From Lota lota (lineage: Eukaryota; Chordata; Actinopteri; Gadiformes; Lotidae), in the NCBI GenBank assembly GCA_026745465.1, contig JACYXH010000126.1, positions 158,918 to 222,917 of the forward strand: 64,000 nt of DNA, written 5' to 3'. Positions within the stretch are counted from its first letter, which is position 1. Each line of letters starts with the position of its first letter. Made by a program: the position numbers and the translations under genes. The notes beneath the pieces are model-generated. The model was not told the origin of the DNA, did no database searches, and saw only the letters and a list, made by a program, of their open reading frames with translations. Positions 12,351-24,500 of the stretch are shown here, one piece after another.

Positions 12351-14120
12351 TATTATTATTATTATTATTATTCCGCCAAAATCGACTTACACAGCCTAAA
12401 CCGCTGTGACCAAAGGTCTGAAACTTGCTACAGCTGTAGAAGTAGACAACAGAAGATCTGTGTGAAAAAATTGCAGTGATCGGCCCAAAGGTGGCGCTAT
12501 AGCAATCGTCTGAAAATGCAAACTTTGAACAAGCATATCTCCTGACCCCTATGACCTAGAGTCATGAAACTTTAACCATATATGCATCTCCTCATGCTAA
12601 ACAAATCTGCCTCAAGAACCTATGACTTCCGCCAGGATAGATTTCCCGCCATTTTGAATTTTAAGAAAAACACTAAAATCCCTAAGAATCCTAGGCTTTT
12701 TGAGATAGACATAAATCCTTTGGCAGACATCATCTATAGCCCTATACCCTTCATATGACGAGAAGGGAAGTCTGTACACTAAAAGTAATAGCCAATAGGA
12801 GTCATTAAAGTCGAAAAGGGTGTGGCCTAAAAACTTAAATGCTTATATCGACATGAAGATAGAGTCCTATGATCTTGAACCCAATTACAAAGTTTCTTAG
12901 AATTAAATTCTAAACAAGATGGCACCCATCATTTTTTAATTGGGGCGTGGCATCAAAAAGGGCGTGGTTATGGCTAAAATGACCATAGCTCCTAGACTGA
13001 TTGTTTGATTTGAGCGGGACCAACTGTGAAATAATCAAGGTCATAAACTCCAACTGCACAAGTAAAATTAAGTTGATTTAAAAAAACTAAATGGCCGCCA
13101 GATGCAAAAAACTGTCCGAATGGCTTTAAATGCTATTTACGACATCAAGACGGTCTCCTATGATCTTGAGTAAAATTAAAAAGTTGTTGGGCATGAAATT
13201 TTGAACAAGATGACGTTTTCACATTTTCAATTTTGCTGAATAAATATGGCCGCCAGTGGCTAAAAACGGTCAAAATGGACGTAAATGCGTTTTTCAACAT
13301 CAGTATGGATTCCTATGATCTTAAACCCAATTAATAAGTTGTTGGACATCGCATTCTGAACAAGATGACATCTTCACTTTTTCGATTTTGGTACAACAAA
13401 ATGGCCACCAGAGGCGTAAAACTGTCGGAATGGACGTAAATGCGTTTTCCGACATACGTATGGATTCCTATGATCTTGAGTCCAATGGAAATGTTGTTGG
13501 GCATGAAATTCTGAACAAGATAGCATTCTCATAATATTTCTATCCACAACAACCTGGCCGCCAGAGGCAAAAAATCGTCAGAATGGGCTTAAAATGCGTT
13601 TTCAAAACTCTATATGGACTCCTATCATCTTGAGTATGATAGAAACGTTGTTCAGCATGAAATTCTGAACAAGATACATTTCTCACTTTTCCAATTATGC
13701 CCAGAAACATGGCTACCAGAGGCTCAAAACGTTTAGAATGCCATGATTCCAATCCCATTGAACCACTCTTACTATCATTATCTTCATACTGTATGATTAA
13801 CTTTCAGCTTATTCCTTGATTTAAAACAACACCAAACTGACCAAACTGTTTGCAATGTCGATGCAATGCACTTGTCACTACCGTGTGTCTAAATGCTATG
13901 CCAGTTATGATTCTATTTTAAAGCGTTAAACGAGCGTAACTGCTGAACCCTGACTTTGATACACTTTCTTAAAACATTGAAGGCTAAATCACCGCAATTA
14001 AGCTGAGGCCGTTCCAACCTCATCAACTCTATAAAATCTGTAAAAGTCTTACTGGTCTTACTGGTCTGCCTCGTCTGCACAAGCCTCGACACCCGGTAAT
14101 CGCTGCTTGCAGCTTTAATT
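12351..14120 (+). repeat. Array unit 5 (alpha head, short tail, two monomers deleted)
   Basis: No head monomer; it starts directly at (ATT)n with body at 12373. It is 312 bp shorter than unit 6, which equals two 156-bp monomers. The join near 13345 fuses the start of one monomer to the end of another, as expected for unequal recombination within the repeat. Confidence 0.8.
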
Positions 14121-16202
14121 ATTATTATTATTATTATTCCGCCAAAATCGACTTACACAGCCTAAACCGCTGTGACCAAAGGTCTGAAACTTGCTACAGC
14201 TGTAGAAGTAGACAACAGAAGATCTGTGTGAAAAAATTGCAGTGATCGGCCCAAAGGTGGCGCTATAGCAATCGTCTGAAAATGCAAACTTTGAACAAGC
14301 ATATCTCCTGACCCCTTTGACCTAGAGTCATGAAACTTTAACCATATATGCATCTCCTCATGCTAAACAAATCTGCCTCAAGAACCTATGACTTCCGCCA
14401 GGATAGATTTCCCGCCATTTTGAATTTTAAGAAAAACACTAAAATCCCTAAGAATCCTAGGCTTTTTGAGATAGACATAAATCCTTTGGCAGACATCATC
14501 TATAGCCCTATACCCTTCATATGACGAGAAGTGAAGTCTGTACACTAAAAGTAATAGCCAATAGGAGTCATTAAAGTCGAAAAGGGTGTGGCCTAAAAAC
14601 TAAAATGCTTATATCGACATGAAGATAGAGTCCTATGATCTTGAACCCAATTACAAAGTTTCTTAGAAGTAAATTCTAAACAAGATGGCACCCATCATTT
14701 TTTAATTGGGGCGTGGCATCAAAAAGGGCGTGGTTATGGCTAAAATGACCATAGCTCCTAGACTGATTGTTTGATTTGAGCGGGACCAACTGTGAAATAA
14801 TCAAGGTCATAAACTCCAACTGCCCAAGTAAAATTAAGTTGATTTAAAAAAACAAAATGGCCGCCAGATGCAAAAAACTGTCCGAATGGCTTTAAATGCT
14901 ATTTACGACATCAAGACGGTCTCCTATGATCTTGAGTAAAATTAAAAAGTTGTTGGGCATGAAATTCTGAACAAGATGACGTTTTCACATTTTCAATTTT
15001 GCTGAATAAATATGGCCGCCAGAGGCTAAAAACGGTCAAAATGGACGTAAATGCGTTTTTCAACATCAGTATGGATTCCTATGATCTTAAACCCAATTAA
15101 TAAGTTGTTGGGCATGAAATTCTGAACAAGATGAAATTGTCAAATGTTCAATTTTGTTAAACAAAAAAGCCACCAGAGGCTAAATACTGTCGTATTGACG
15201 TAAATGCGTTTTTCGATATCAAGATGGACTCCTATGATCTTGAGTCCAATATAAACGTTGTTGGGCATGACATTATGAACAAGATTACATTTTCACTTTT
15301 TCTATTTTGGTAAAACAACATGGCCGCCAGAGGCTACAAACGGTCAGAATGGACGTAAATGCGTTTTTCGATATCAGGATGGACTCCTATGACCTTGAGT
15401 CCAATATAAAAGTTGTTGGTCATCACATTCTGAACAAGATGACATCTTCACTTTTTCGATTTTGGTACAACAAAATGGCCACCAGAGGCGTAAAACTGTC
15501 GGAATGGACGTAAATGCGTTTTCCGACATACGTATGGATTCCTATGATCTTGAGTCCAATGAAATGTTGTTGGGCATGAAATTCTGAACAAGATAGCATT
15601 CTCATAATATTTCTATCCGCAACAACCTGGCCGCCAGAGGCAAAAAATCGTCAGAATGGGCTTAAAATGCGTTTTCAAAACTCTATATGGACTCCTATCA
15701 TCTTGAGTATGATAGAAACGTTGTTCAGCATGAAATTCTGAACAAGATACATTTCTCACTTTTCCAATTATGCCCAGAAACATGGCTACCAGAGGCTCAA
15801 AACGTTTAGAATGCCATGATTCCAATCCCATTGAACCACTCTTACTATCATTATCTTCATACTGTATGATTAACTTTCAGCTTATTCCTTGATTTAAAAC
15901 AACACCAAACTGACCAAACTGTTTGCAATGTCGATGCAATGCACTTGTCACTACCGTGTGTGTCTAAATGCTATGCCAGTTATGATTCTATTTTAAAGCG
16001 TTAAACGAGCGTAACTGCTGAACCCTGACTTTGATACACTTTCTTAAAACATTGAAGGCTAAATCACCGCAATTAAGCTGAGGCCGTTCCAACCTCATCA
16101 ACTCTATAAAATCTGTAAAAGTCTTACTGGTCTTACTGGTCTGCCTCGTCTGCACAAGCCTCGACACCCGGTAATCGCTGCTTGCAGCTTTAATTATTAT
16201 TA
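14121..16202 (+). repeat. Array unit 6 (alpha head, short tail)
   Basis: No head monomer; (ATT)n then an alpha body at 14139. Full set of ~155-bp monomers and the short tail, almost identical to unit 5 outside its deletion. Confidence 0.8.
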
Positions 16203-16246
16203 GGGTGTCGAGCACGAAGTGCAAGACAACCTATTGTAATTGTTAG

Positions 16247-16277
<31 letters not shown>

Positions 16278-18335
16278 CCGTTAAAATCGATTTACACAGC
16301 CTAAACCGCTGTGTCGCATTTTATGAAACTTTGTACATCTGTAGAGGGTGCCAACATAAGATCTGTGTGAACAAATTTGCACTGATTAACCCAAAGGTGG
16401 CGCTATAGCAATCGTCTGAAAATGCAAACTTTGAACAAGCATATCACCTGACCCCTATGACCTACAGTCATGAAACTTTGACCATATATGCATCTTCACA
16501 TGCTGAACAAATCTGCCTCAAGAACCTATGACGTCCGTCAGGATAGATTTTCCGCCATTTTGAATTTTGTGAAAAACACTAAAATCCCTAAGAATCCTAG
16601 GTTCTTTGAGATAGACATAAATCCTTTGGCAGACATCATCTATAGACCTATATCCTTCATATGACGGGAAATGAAGTCTGTACACTAAAAGTAATAGCCA
16701 ATAGGAGTCATTAAAGTCGAAAAGGGTGTGGCCTAAAAACTAAAATGCTTATATCGACATGAAGATAGAGTCCTATGATCTTGAACCCAATTACAAAGTT
16801 TCTTAGAAGTAAATTCTAAATAAGATGGCACCCATCATTTTTTAATTGGGGCGTGGCATCAAAAAGGGCGTGGTTATGGCTAAAATGACCATAGCTCCTA
16901 GACTGATTGTTTGATTTGAGCGGGACCAACTGTGAAATAATCAAGGTCATAAACTCCAACTGCCCAAGTAAAATTAAGTTGATTTAAAAAAACAAAATGG
17001 CCGCCAGATGCAAAAAACTGTCCGAATGGCTTTAAATGCTATTTACGACATCAAGACGGTCTCCTATGATCTTGAGTAAAATTAAAAAGTTGTTGGGCAT
17101 GAAATTCTGAACAAGATGACGTTTTCACATTTTCAATTTTGCTGAATAAATATGGCCGCCAGAGGCTAAAAACGGTCAAAATGGACGTAAATGCGTTTTT
17201 CAACATCAGTATGGATTCCTATGATCTTAAACCCAATTAATAAGTTGTTGGGCATGAAATTCTGAACAAGATGAAATTGTCAAATGTTCAATTTTGTTAA
17301 ACAAAAAAGCCACCAGAGGCTAAATACTGTCGTATTGACGTAAATGCGTTTTTCGATATCAAGATGGACTCCTATGATCTTGAGTCCAATATAAACGTTG
17401 TTGGGCATGACATTATGAACAAGATTACATTTTCACTTTTTCTATTTTGGTAAAACAACATGGCCGCCAGAGGCTACAAACGGTCAGAATGGACGTAAAT
17501 GCGTTTTTCGATATCAGGATGGACTCCTATGACCTTGAGTCCAATATAAAAGTTGTTGGTCATCACATTCTGAACAAGATGACATCTTCACTTTTTCGAT
17601 TTTGGTACAACAAAATGGCCACCAGAGGCGTAAAACTGTCGGAATGGACGTAAATGCGTTTTCCGACATACGTATGGATTCCTATGATCTTGAGTCCAAT
17701 GGAAATGTTGTTGGGCATGAAATTCTGAACAAGATAGCATTCTCATAATATTTCTATCCGCAACAACCTGGCCGCCAGAGGCAAAATATCGTCAGAATGG
17801 GCTTAAAATGCGTTTTCAAAACTCTATATGGACTCCTATCATCTTGAGTATGATACAAAAGTTGTTCAGCATAACATTCTGAACAAGATACATTTCTCAC
17901 TTTTCCAATTATGCCCAGAAACATGGCTACCAGAGGCTCAAAACTGTTAGGATGCCATGATTCCAATCCCATTGAACCACTCTTACTATCATTATCTTCA
18001 TACTGTATGATTAACTTTCAGCTTATTCCTTGATTTAAAACAACACCAAACTGACCAAACTGTTTGCAATGTTGATGCAATGCACTTGTCACTACCGTGT
18101 GTGTCTAAATGCTGTGCCAGTTATGATTCTATTTTAAAGCGTTAAACGAGCGTAACTGCTGAACCCTGACTTTGATACACTTTCTTAAAACATTGAAGGC
18201 TAAATCACCGCAATTAAGCTGAGGCCGTTCCAACCTCATCAACTGTATAAAATCTGTAAAAGTCTTACTGGTCTTACTGGTCTGCCTCGTCTGCACAAGC
18301 CTCGACACCCGGTAATCGCTGCTTGCAGCTTTAAT
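16203..18335 (+). repeat. Array unit 7 (beta head, short tail)
   Basis: One head monomer at 16203, a beta body at 16278 nearly identical to unit 3, and the short tail. Confidence 0.8.
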
Positions 18336-20256
18336 TATTATTATTATTATTATTATTATTCCGTTAAAATCGATTTACACAGCCTAAACCGCTGTGTCGC
18401 ATTTTATGAAACTTTGTACATCTGTAGAGGGTGCCAACATAAGATCTGTGTGAACAAATTTGCACTGATTAACCCAAAGGTGGCGCTATAGCAATCGTCT
18501 GAAAATGCAAACTTTGAACAAGCATATCACCTGACCCCTATGACCTACAGACATGAAACTTTGACCATATATGCATCTTCACATGCTGAACAAATCTGCC
18601 TCAAGAACCTATGACTTCCGCCAGGATAGATTTTCCGCCATTTTGAATTTTGTGAAAAACACTAAAATCCCTAAGAATCCTAGGTTCTTTGAGATAGACA
18701 TAAATCCTTTGGCAGACATCATCTATAGACCTATATCCTTCATATGACGGGAAATGAAGTCTGTACACTAAAATAAATAGCCAATAGTAGCCATTAAAGT
18801 CGAAAAGGGTGTGGCCGAAAAACTAAAATGCTTATATTGACATCAAGATAGAGTCCTATGATCTTGAACCCAATTACAAAGTTTCTTAGAAGTAAATTCT
18901 AAACAAGATGGCACCCATCATTTTTTAATTGGGGCGTGGCATCAAAAAGGGCGTGGTTATGGCTAAAATGACCATAGCTCCTAGACTGATTGTTTGATTT
19001 GAGCGGGACCAACTGTGAAATAATCAAGGTCATAAACTCCAACTGCCCAAGTAAAATTAAGTTGATTTAAAAAAACAAAATGGCCGCCAGATGCAAAAAA
19101 CTGTCCGAATGGCTTTAAATGCTATTTACGACATCAAGACGGTCTCCTATGATCTTGAGTAAAATTAAAAAGTTGTTGGGCATGAAATTCTGAACAAGAT
19201 GACGTTTTCACATTTTCAATTTTGCTGAATAAATATGGCCGCCAGAGGCTAAAAATGGTCAAAATGGACGTAAATGCGTTTTTCAACATCAGTATGGATT
19301 CCTATGATCTTAAACCCAATTAATAAGTTGTTGGGCATGAAATTCTGAACAAGATGAAATTGTCAAATGTTCAATTTTGTTAAACAAAAAAGCCACCAGA
19401 GGCTAAATACTGTCGTATTGACGTAAATGCGTTTTTCGATATCAAGATGGACTCCTATGATCTTGAGTCCTATATAAACGTTGTTGGGCATGACATTATG
19501 AACAAGATTACATTTTCACTTTTTCTATTTTGGTAAAACAACATGGCCGCCAGAGGCTACAAACGGTCCGAATAGACATAAATGGGTTTTTCGATATCAG
19601 GATGGACTCCTATGAACTTGAGTCCAATATAAAAGTTGTTGGGCATCAAAATTTGAACAAGATGACATCTTCACTTTTTCAATTTTGGTACAACAAAATG
19701 GCCGCCAGAGGCGTAAAACTGTCGTAATGGACGTAAATGCGTTTTTCGACATACGTATGGATTCCTATGATCTTGAGTCCAATAGAAATGTTGTTGGGCA
19801 TGAAATTCTGAACAGGATAGCATTCTCATAATTTTACTATCCGCAACAACCTGGCCGCCAGAGGCAGAAAACCGTCAAAATCGGCTTAAAATGGGTTTTC
19901 AAAACTCTATATGGACTCCTATCATCTTGAGTATGATACAAAAGTTGTTCAGCATAACATTCTGAACAAGATACATTTCTCACATTTCCAATTATGCCCA
20001 AAAACATGTGTGTACCGTGTGTGTCTAAATGCTATGCCAGTTATTATTCCATTTTAAAGCGTTAAACGAGCGTAATTGCTGAACCCTGACTTTGATACAC
20101 TTTCTTAAAACATTGAAGGCTAAATCACCGCCATTAAGCTGAGGCCGTTCCAACCTCATCAACTCTATAAAATCTGTAAAAGTCTTACTGGTCTTACTGG
20201 TCTGCCTCGTCTGCAACAAGCCTCGACACCCGGTAATCGCTGCTTGCAGCTTTAAT
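18336..20256 (+). repeat. Array unit 8 (beta head, shortened tail, array border)
   Basis: No head monomer; a beta body at 18361. It is more diverged than units 6-7, and the tail has lost the stretch around the CATTATCTTCATACTG block. The terminal hairpin and TTTAATT at about 20250 mark the right edge of the array; the next bases (TTAATATTGAAATCG) are unique. Confidence 0.75.
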
Positions 20257-21407
20257 TTTAATATTGAAATCGTACATATTATTCCTTTAACTAAACAACT
20301 TGTTTAGTTTATGCAGAGAAAACTTTGGCATGAACAAACTTCAATCAGCTATGACATTTGATTATTATTTATTTCTTACATGCAGAAGAGGTAAGTGCGG
20401 GTAAGCAAGTATATAATCAGTGGACATCAGACAAGATTCAAAGCCCCATGTTCCGTTAGTTGCACAGGTAATTTCACAGACCACTCCTACTTTCACAGGG
20501 CTGTATAACATTGATGGCAAGGATGCATTTTTTAAGTGAATAAATGAGATGGAGAGACAAGAGATGAAGGATAGATAGATAGCGGGAGGAAGAAATGTGG
20601 GAGGAGGAATGAGGAGAGTTGGGATGACGTTAATTTCTGTTTAGTTATTTTAATAATTGTGCTTTTAAAGTTATGGTCTTCAAGGACCTCTGATTTATTA
20701 ACACTAACATGCTAACCCAAGCGAAAATATCACAAATGTTTTATTTGCATAAATAAAAAAATAGCCAGATGATTACACACTTTTAGTAAGTAGGGGACCA
20801 GGACCAGTCTGGTCCTTCTAATGTTATAATAAAAAAATATTTTTAACCAGTTTTGTTTATGGGGTTTCATTTACTCAAGCATAATAGTTTTTTATCAAAT
20901 GGTCATTAATAATAGTAAAATGCATCGATTTATGTTAAATAAGGTTACACAGACTCATGACTTTACTGTACACTGACAGATCATGCTTACCGTCGTCGAT
21001 AGTCATCCCCCACAGGCCCATTCTGAGCCAGGAAAAACCCTGTGTGTATATATATATGTGTGTGTATGTGTGTGTGTATGTATATAAAGTATAAAGCAGT
21101 TAATGCATACAAAAGCTTGGAGCTGATGGACATCCAACTTCACCAGAAGCTTTTGCATGAATATAAAGATGCATTTGAGCTCTTTGGATATCTTGATAAC
21201 GTGGGTTCAGGGATGTAAGATTTTCACTATATATATATATTCTTTTTTTCTATATATATAAAAAAGGGAATGGTATAATAAGGCAGAACTAGCTTTTTCT
21301 ACATTACACACACAACATCGGATAGGATTGTAAGACATATAAAGACCCTATTGTTTACTCATTTTCTTTCTCCCCCCGCCTTGTACGTGTGTGTGAGTGT
21401 TGTTTAG
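20257..21407. other. Mostly unassigned sequence, one weak candidate exon
   Basis: AT-rich DNA with a short (GT/AT)n tract near 21040-21085. At about 21101-21202 there is an open stretch after AAGCAG reading LELMDIQLHQK and EYKDAFELFGYLDN, which looks coding and ends near a GT, but I cannot assign it to a family. Nothing resembles the DEAH ATP-binding lobe expected upstream of the YTHDC2-like exons. Confidence 0.35.
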
Positions 21408-21517
21408 AAGATAATCAAGGACATTTGACACAATGGTGTGGGACCTTGGATGATGCTCCTCAGTTGGAATGCTACAATTCAGTGCCGGATAAGAGAGATG
21501 TGGGCGTCATCAAAATG
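21408..21517 (+). CDS. YTHDC2-like exon: pre-ankyrin linker
   Basis: It follows TTGTTTAG and ends AAAATG|GTAAAC. It reads [16 protein letters not shown]..., fitting the TLTEWY region that precedes the ankyrin insert in YTHDC2. It starts inside a codon, so an upstream exon must exist or have existed. Confidence 0.6.
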
Positions 21518-24500
21518 GTAAACTGGATTTTTGTTATCACCATCCTCACCCTTAATAAAATTTTATCGGAGAGTTTGGTATCGATACATTGGAGATAATT
21601 CTGACAATTTCATTCATTAATTTAATTCATACATTCTCAGTTTATGAATTGTTGTGACTAAAGTAAACAATGCAGTTACGTTATCAAGTCTTCAACTTAC
21701 AAAGGGTTTGTATAAACATTTCGTAATCATAATGTACACATGCAAAGACTAGATGTTGTGTGAGGTCGAGCTTAAGGCATGAAATTGCATTAATATATAT
21801 TTATTTTTAATTTTAACTACCTACCCCTAGCCATTATTTGTCCTATCATTCATTTCTTGGAAAAGGCTTTCAACGTGCTCAAGGCCAGACTGATCTGAAG
21901 AGAGAAACAGAATGTGAACTCGCAAGCTCTGGATAGTCTCGTGAGGCTAACGTTTTTTAGTAGCTGGTTAGAAATATGGAGAATGCTGTATCAAAGTACA
22001 CCAATTTTAAAATACATATTGCTGCAAAAATGTGCAAAGTTTATAGGGATGGAATAAATAAAAAACTTAAATTAATGACTAACTTTGGCTACATTGTAAA
22101 AAGCTACACCAACTTTACATTGAAGCTCTGCTGTAACCGAGTCAGACTCGGACCAAGAGTAGATCCAGAAGCCACTGACTTCCTCCACACAGACACAGTA
22201 CTTACGTACGTGATATTGCAGTTTTGCTTTTTGAAGCATTATTCCAATAAAATGTGTTTGAACCTATAAAACCGTTTCAGAAATGAAATGTCTTCATCTC
22301 AACAGCCCTACTTTAAAATATTACATGGTGGGGCAGCGCCACTATAACAATGTTTGGGGAGTACCCTATAATAGATAGATAGATATTTATATACTTTTTT
22401 TATAGGCACTTTTGTCATCCCCTGCTTTATCAAAAATGTACCATACCAAACTGAAAACAGTGACCCTAAAACGTAATATGAATCGAACCGTGAATTTTGT
22501 GAACCGTTCCAGAGCTAACATACATACAAGTTTGATCCTTTTTGTTTTTTTGTGGTTTGAATTCTGGTCTTTCTTTGGTTTTAGGATGCAACTGAAGCAG
22601 CAAGTTTGGACCTCCAAAAAGAGGCCGATGCCTGCATTTCCAACATCTATTCAAACAAAGACCCCAGTGCCTTTCGTCATCTGATTAATCTCATCCTAAA
22701 TAAAAACCTTGGTGGTTTGTTGTATTAATGTCTATTTTATGTGATTTTCCAGTGGAACTTTTGTGGCTGCCATTTAGTCCAAGCTAAACATGTATTTAAC
22801 TATTTAAGTAAATGTGAACTGTGGTTGTGATTTGACAGTAGACTACAGGCACAGGAAGACTAGTGCCACAACATTGATGATAGCTGCTGGCCAGGGATTT
22901 GTCACACAGATTGAGGAGCTCCTGAACCTCGGGGCCAGAATAAATCTCACAGACTCCAACGGCTGGTATGTATGGCAGATAAAAAAATTAGAAAATGTAA
23001 CACAAACACACATGAACACAATGTATCATTATTACAAATTCCATTCAGTTGCAGTATTTATATATTTTTGAGTCTTAAAAAATCTAAATCACAGCTGGCC
23101 TGAGCAAAAAAGTTTTAAAAAAGGGACATCTTAAAACATAATTGCTCATAGGTGGATTATGAGAGCTATTTTCTTAGATAGCAGAGCTGTCTGAGTAGGG
23201 TTTCTCACTACAAGCATTTTAATGCGTGGATACATTTGTGAGGGTTTGAAAAGTCACCATGTTCAGGTAGATGACGGGAAGGGAACCAATTCGTTTTTTA
23301 TTGTAAGAAATATATATATATTGTTTGTGTTGTGAGGGTCTGTGGTCATATTTATATCCATTGCCTTAAAATGTTTTACCTTATTTTCCTAAATTAGAAC
23401 ATGGTTGATTCACCCTCCTCAAACAGGTCAACAGGTTGCCATGTTACGTTTGTTTGTTGGAATCTCCAATCTTGGAACCACCCAGTGAAACTAAAGAAGG
23501 TGCTTTCACATCTAAAAGTGAATGTTAGCAATGCTTTTTGTTAAGAAACCTTTTGCGTAATTTTTATCATTGATAAGTAAAACATAATCACTCCAATTTC
23601 CATTCCAAATCCAAAGGGACAGCAATTAATGTTCCTTTTACAATGTCAAGGGTTTAAGCGGACTCTTCATGCTGCAATATTATAGTATTGGACAGACCGT
23701 GCAATAAACCTGTTTCAGTGGCTAAGTTGATTAACTGACAAAGGACGCTGATTAGGGTCATAGTTCTATATAGCAAATGCCGTTTATATGCAATTTTGAG
23801 CATTAGCGCTTAGCTTAGCATTTATTCAAATCTAAATTGTGATGTAATGTTTTTGAGCTATTGACCCATAACTTTGCACACTTCTTAAAAGGGAATGGTT
23901 TCTGTGCCTACCTAGTTTCGAGGGTGTAGCTCATTCTCAATTAGCCTGGAAACCAGACGAATCTTGCATGCTCATGTTTCAATTGCTCTGCAGATAAGGT
24001 CCCATACAAAAAGATTTCTGCCCGGTACGAGATAGGTTGACCAATCACAACCGTTTATCTAACCGTCTCATTCAAGTTATCAACGAGTACTAGCCAATGA
24101 GAGGCAGAGTAGGGCGGGTCATGACATCGCCCTCTATCTTTTCTGTCTGCTGCTAGCTACACTTCCTGGTAGCTTGGAAAACACAATCACTGTAAGCAAC
24201 CAGTTTTTTTTGAAGTAATTATGCAGGTGATAAGGTTAGCTTGTCAACTTAAAGACCCAGCGAACCCACTGTTTTAGCTGGAATTCGAACACAGATTAAA
24301 AAACATTAAAGTGGGGTTGAGAGTTTTAGGAAAGAGGGGGGCGTGTTTTCCCCATGGTTACGACCCATGAAAACTTTGTGACACTTTAGTACCGTCGTTG
24401 TGTATGAGCGTTATAATGAGCGAAGTTATATATACACCCTATATATACTATAGGTGTCCGGGAAGCCTAACCCTCACTCGGACGGGGACATTAAATGTAT

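Larger units (their letters stand above)
2241..20256 (+). repeat. 18-kb head-to-tail array of eight Helentron-like repeat units
   Basis: Eight units of 1.8-3.1 kb follow each other in the same direction. Each has (a) zero to eleven ~52-55-bp monomers starting GGGTGTCGAG with the hairpin GCAC-GAA-GTGC, (b) an (ATT)n tract, (c) a body opening CCGCC or CCGTT and containing CCCAAAGGTGGCGCTATAGC, (d) four to seven ~155-bp monomers anchored on ATGGCCGCCAGAGGC, and (e) a tail ending CTCGACACCC, GGTAATC, the hairpin GCTGC-TT-GCAGC and TTTAATT. The tail CTCGACACCC is the exact reverse complement of the head GGGTGTCGAG. Subterminal inverted repeats, internal tandem repeats, a microsatellite and a 3' hairpin are the published build of DINE-1/Helentron-type non-autonomous rolling-circle elements, and tandem arrays fit that mechanism. 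No Rep-helicase gene is present. The class is inferred; the structure is seen. Confidence 0.7.

Noticed and set aside
4052..20219. Many 60-100-codon open frames repeated through the array, some with near-identical proteins
   Set aside because: They arise because the ~155-bp monomer has few stops and is repeated. They vary by frameshift between units (monomers of 153-156 bp), have no splice or start context, and occur on both strands of the same bases.
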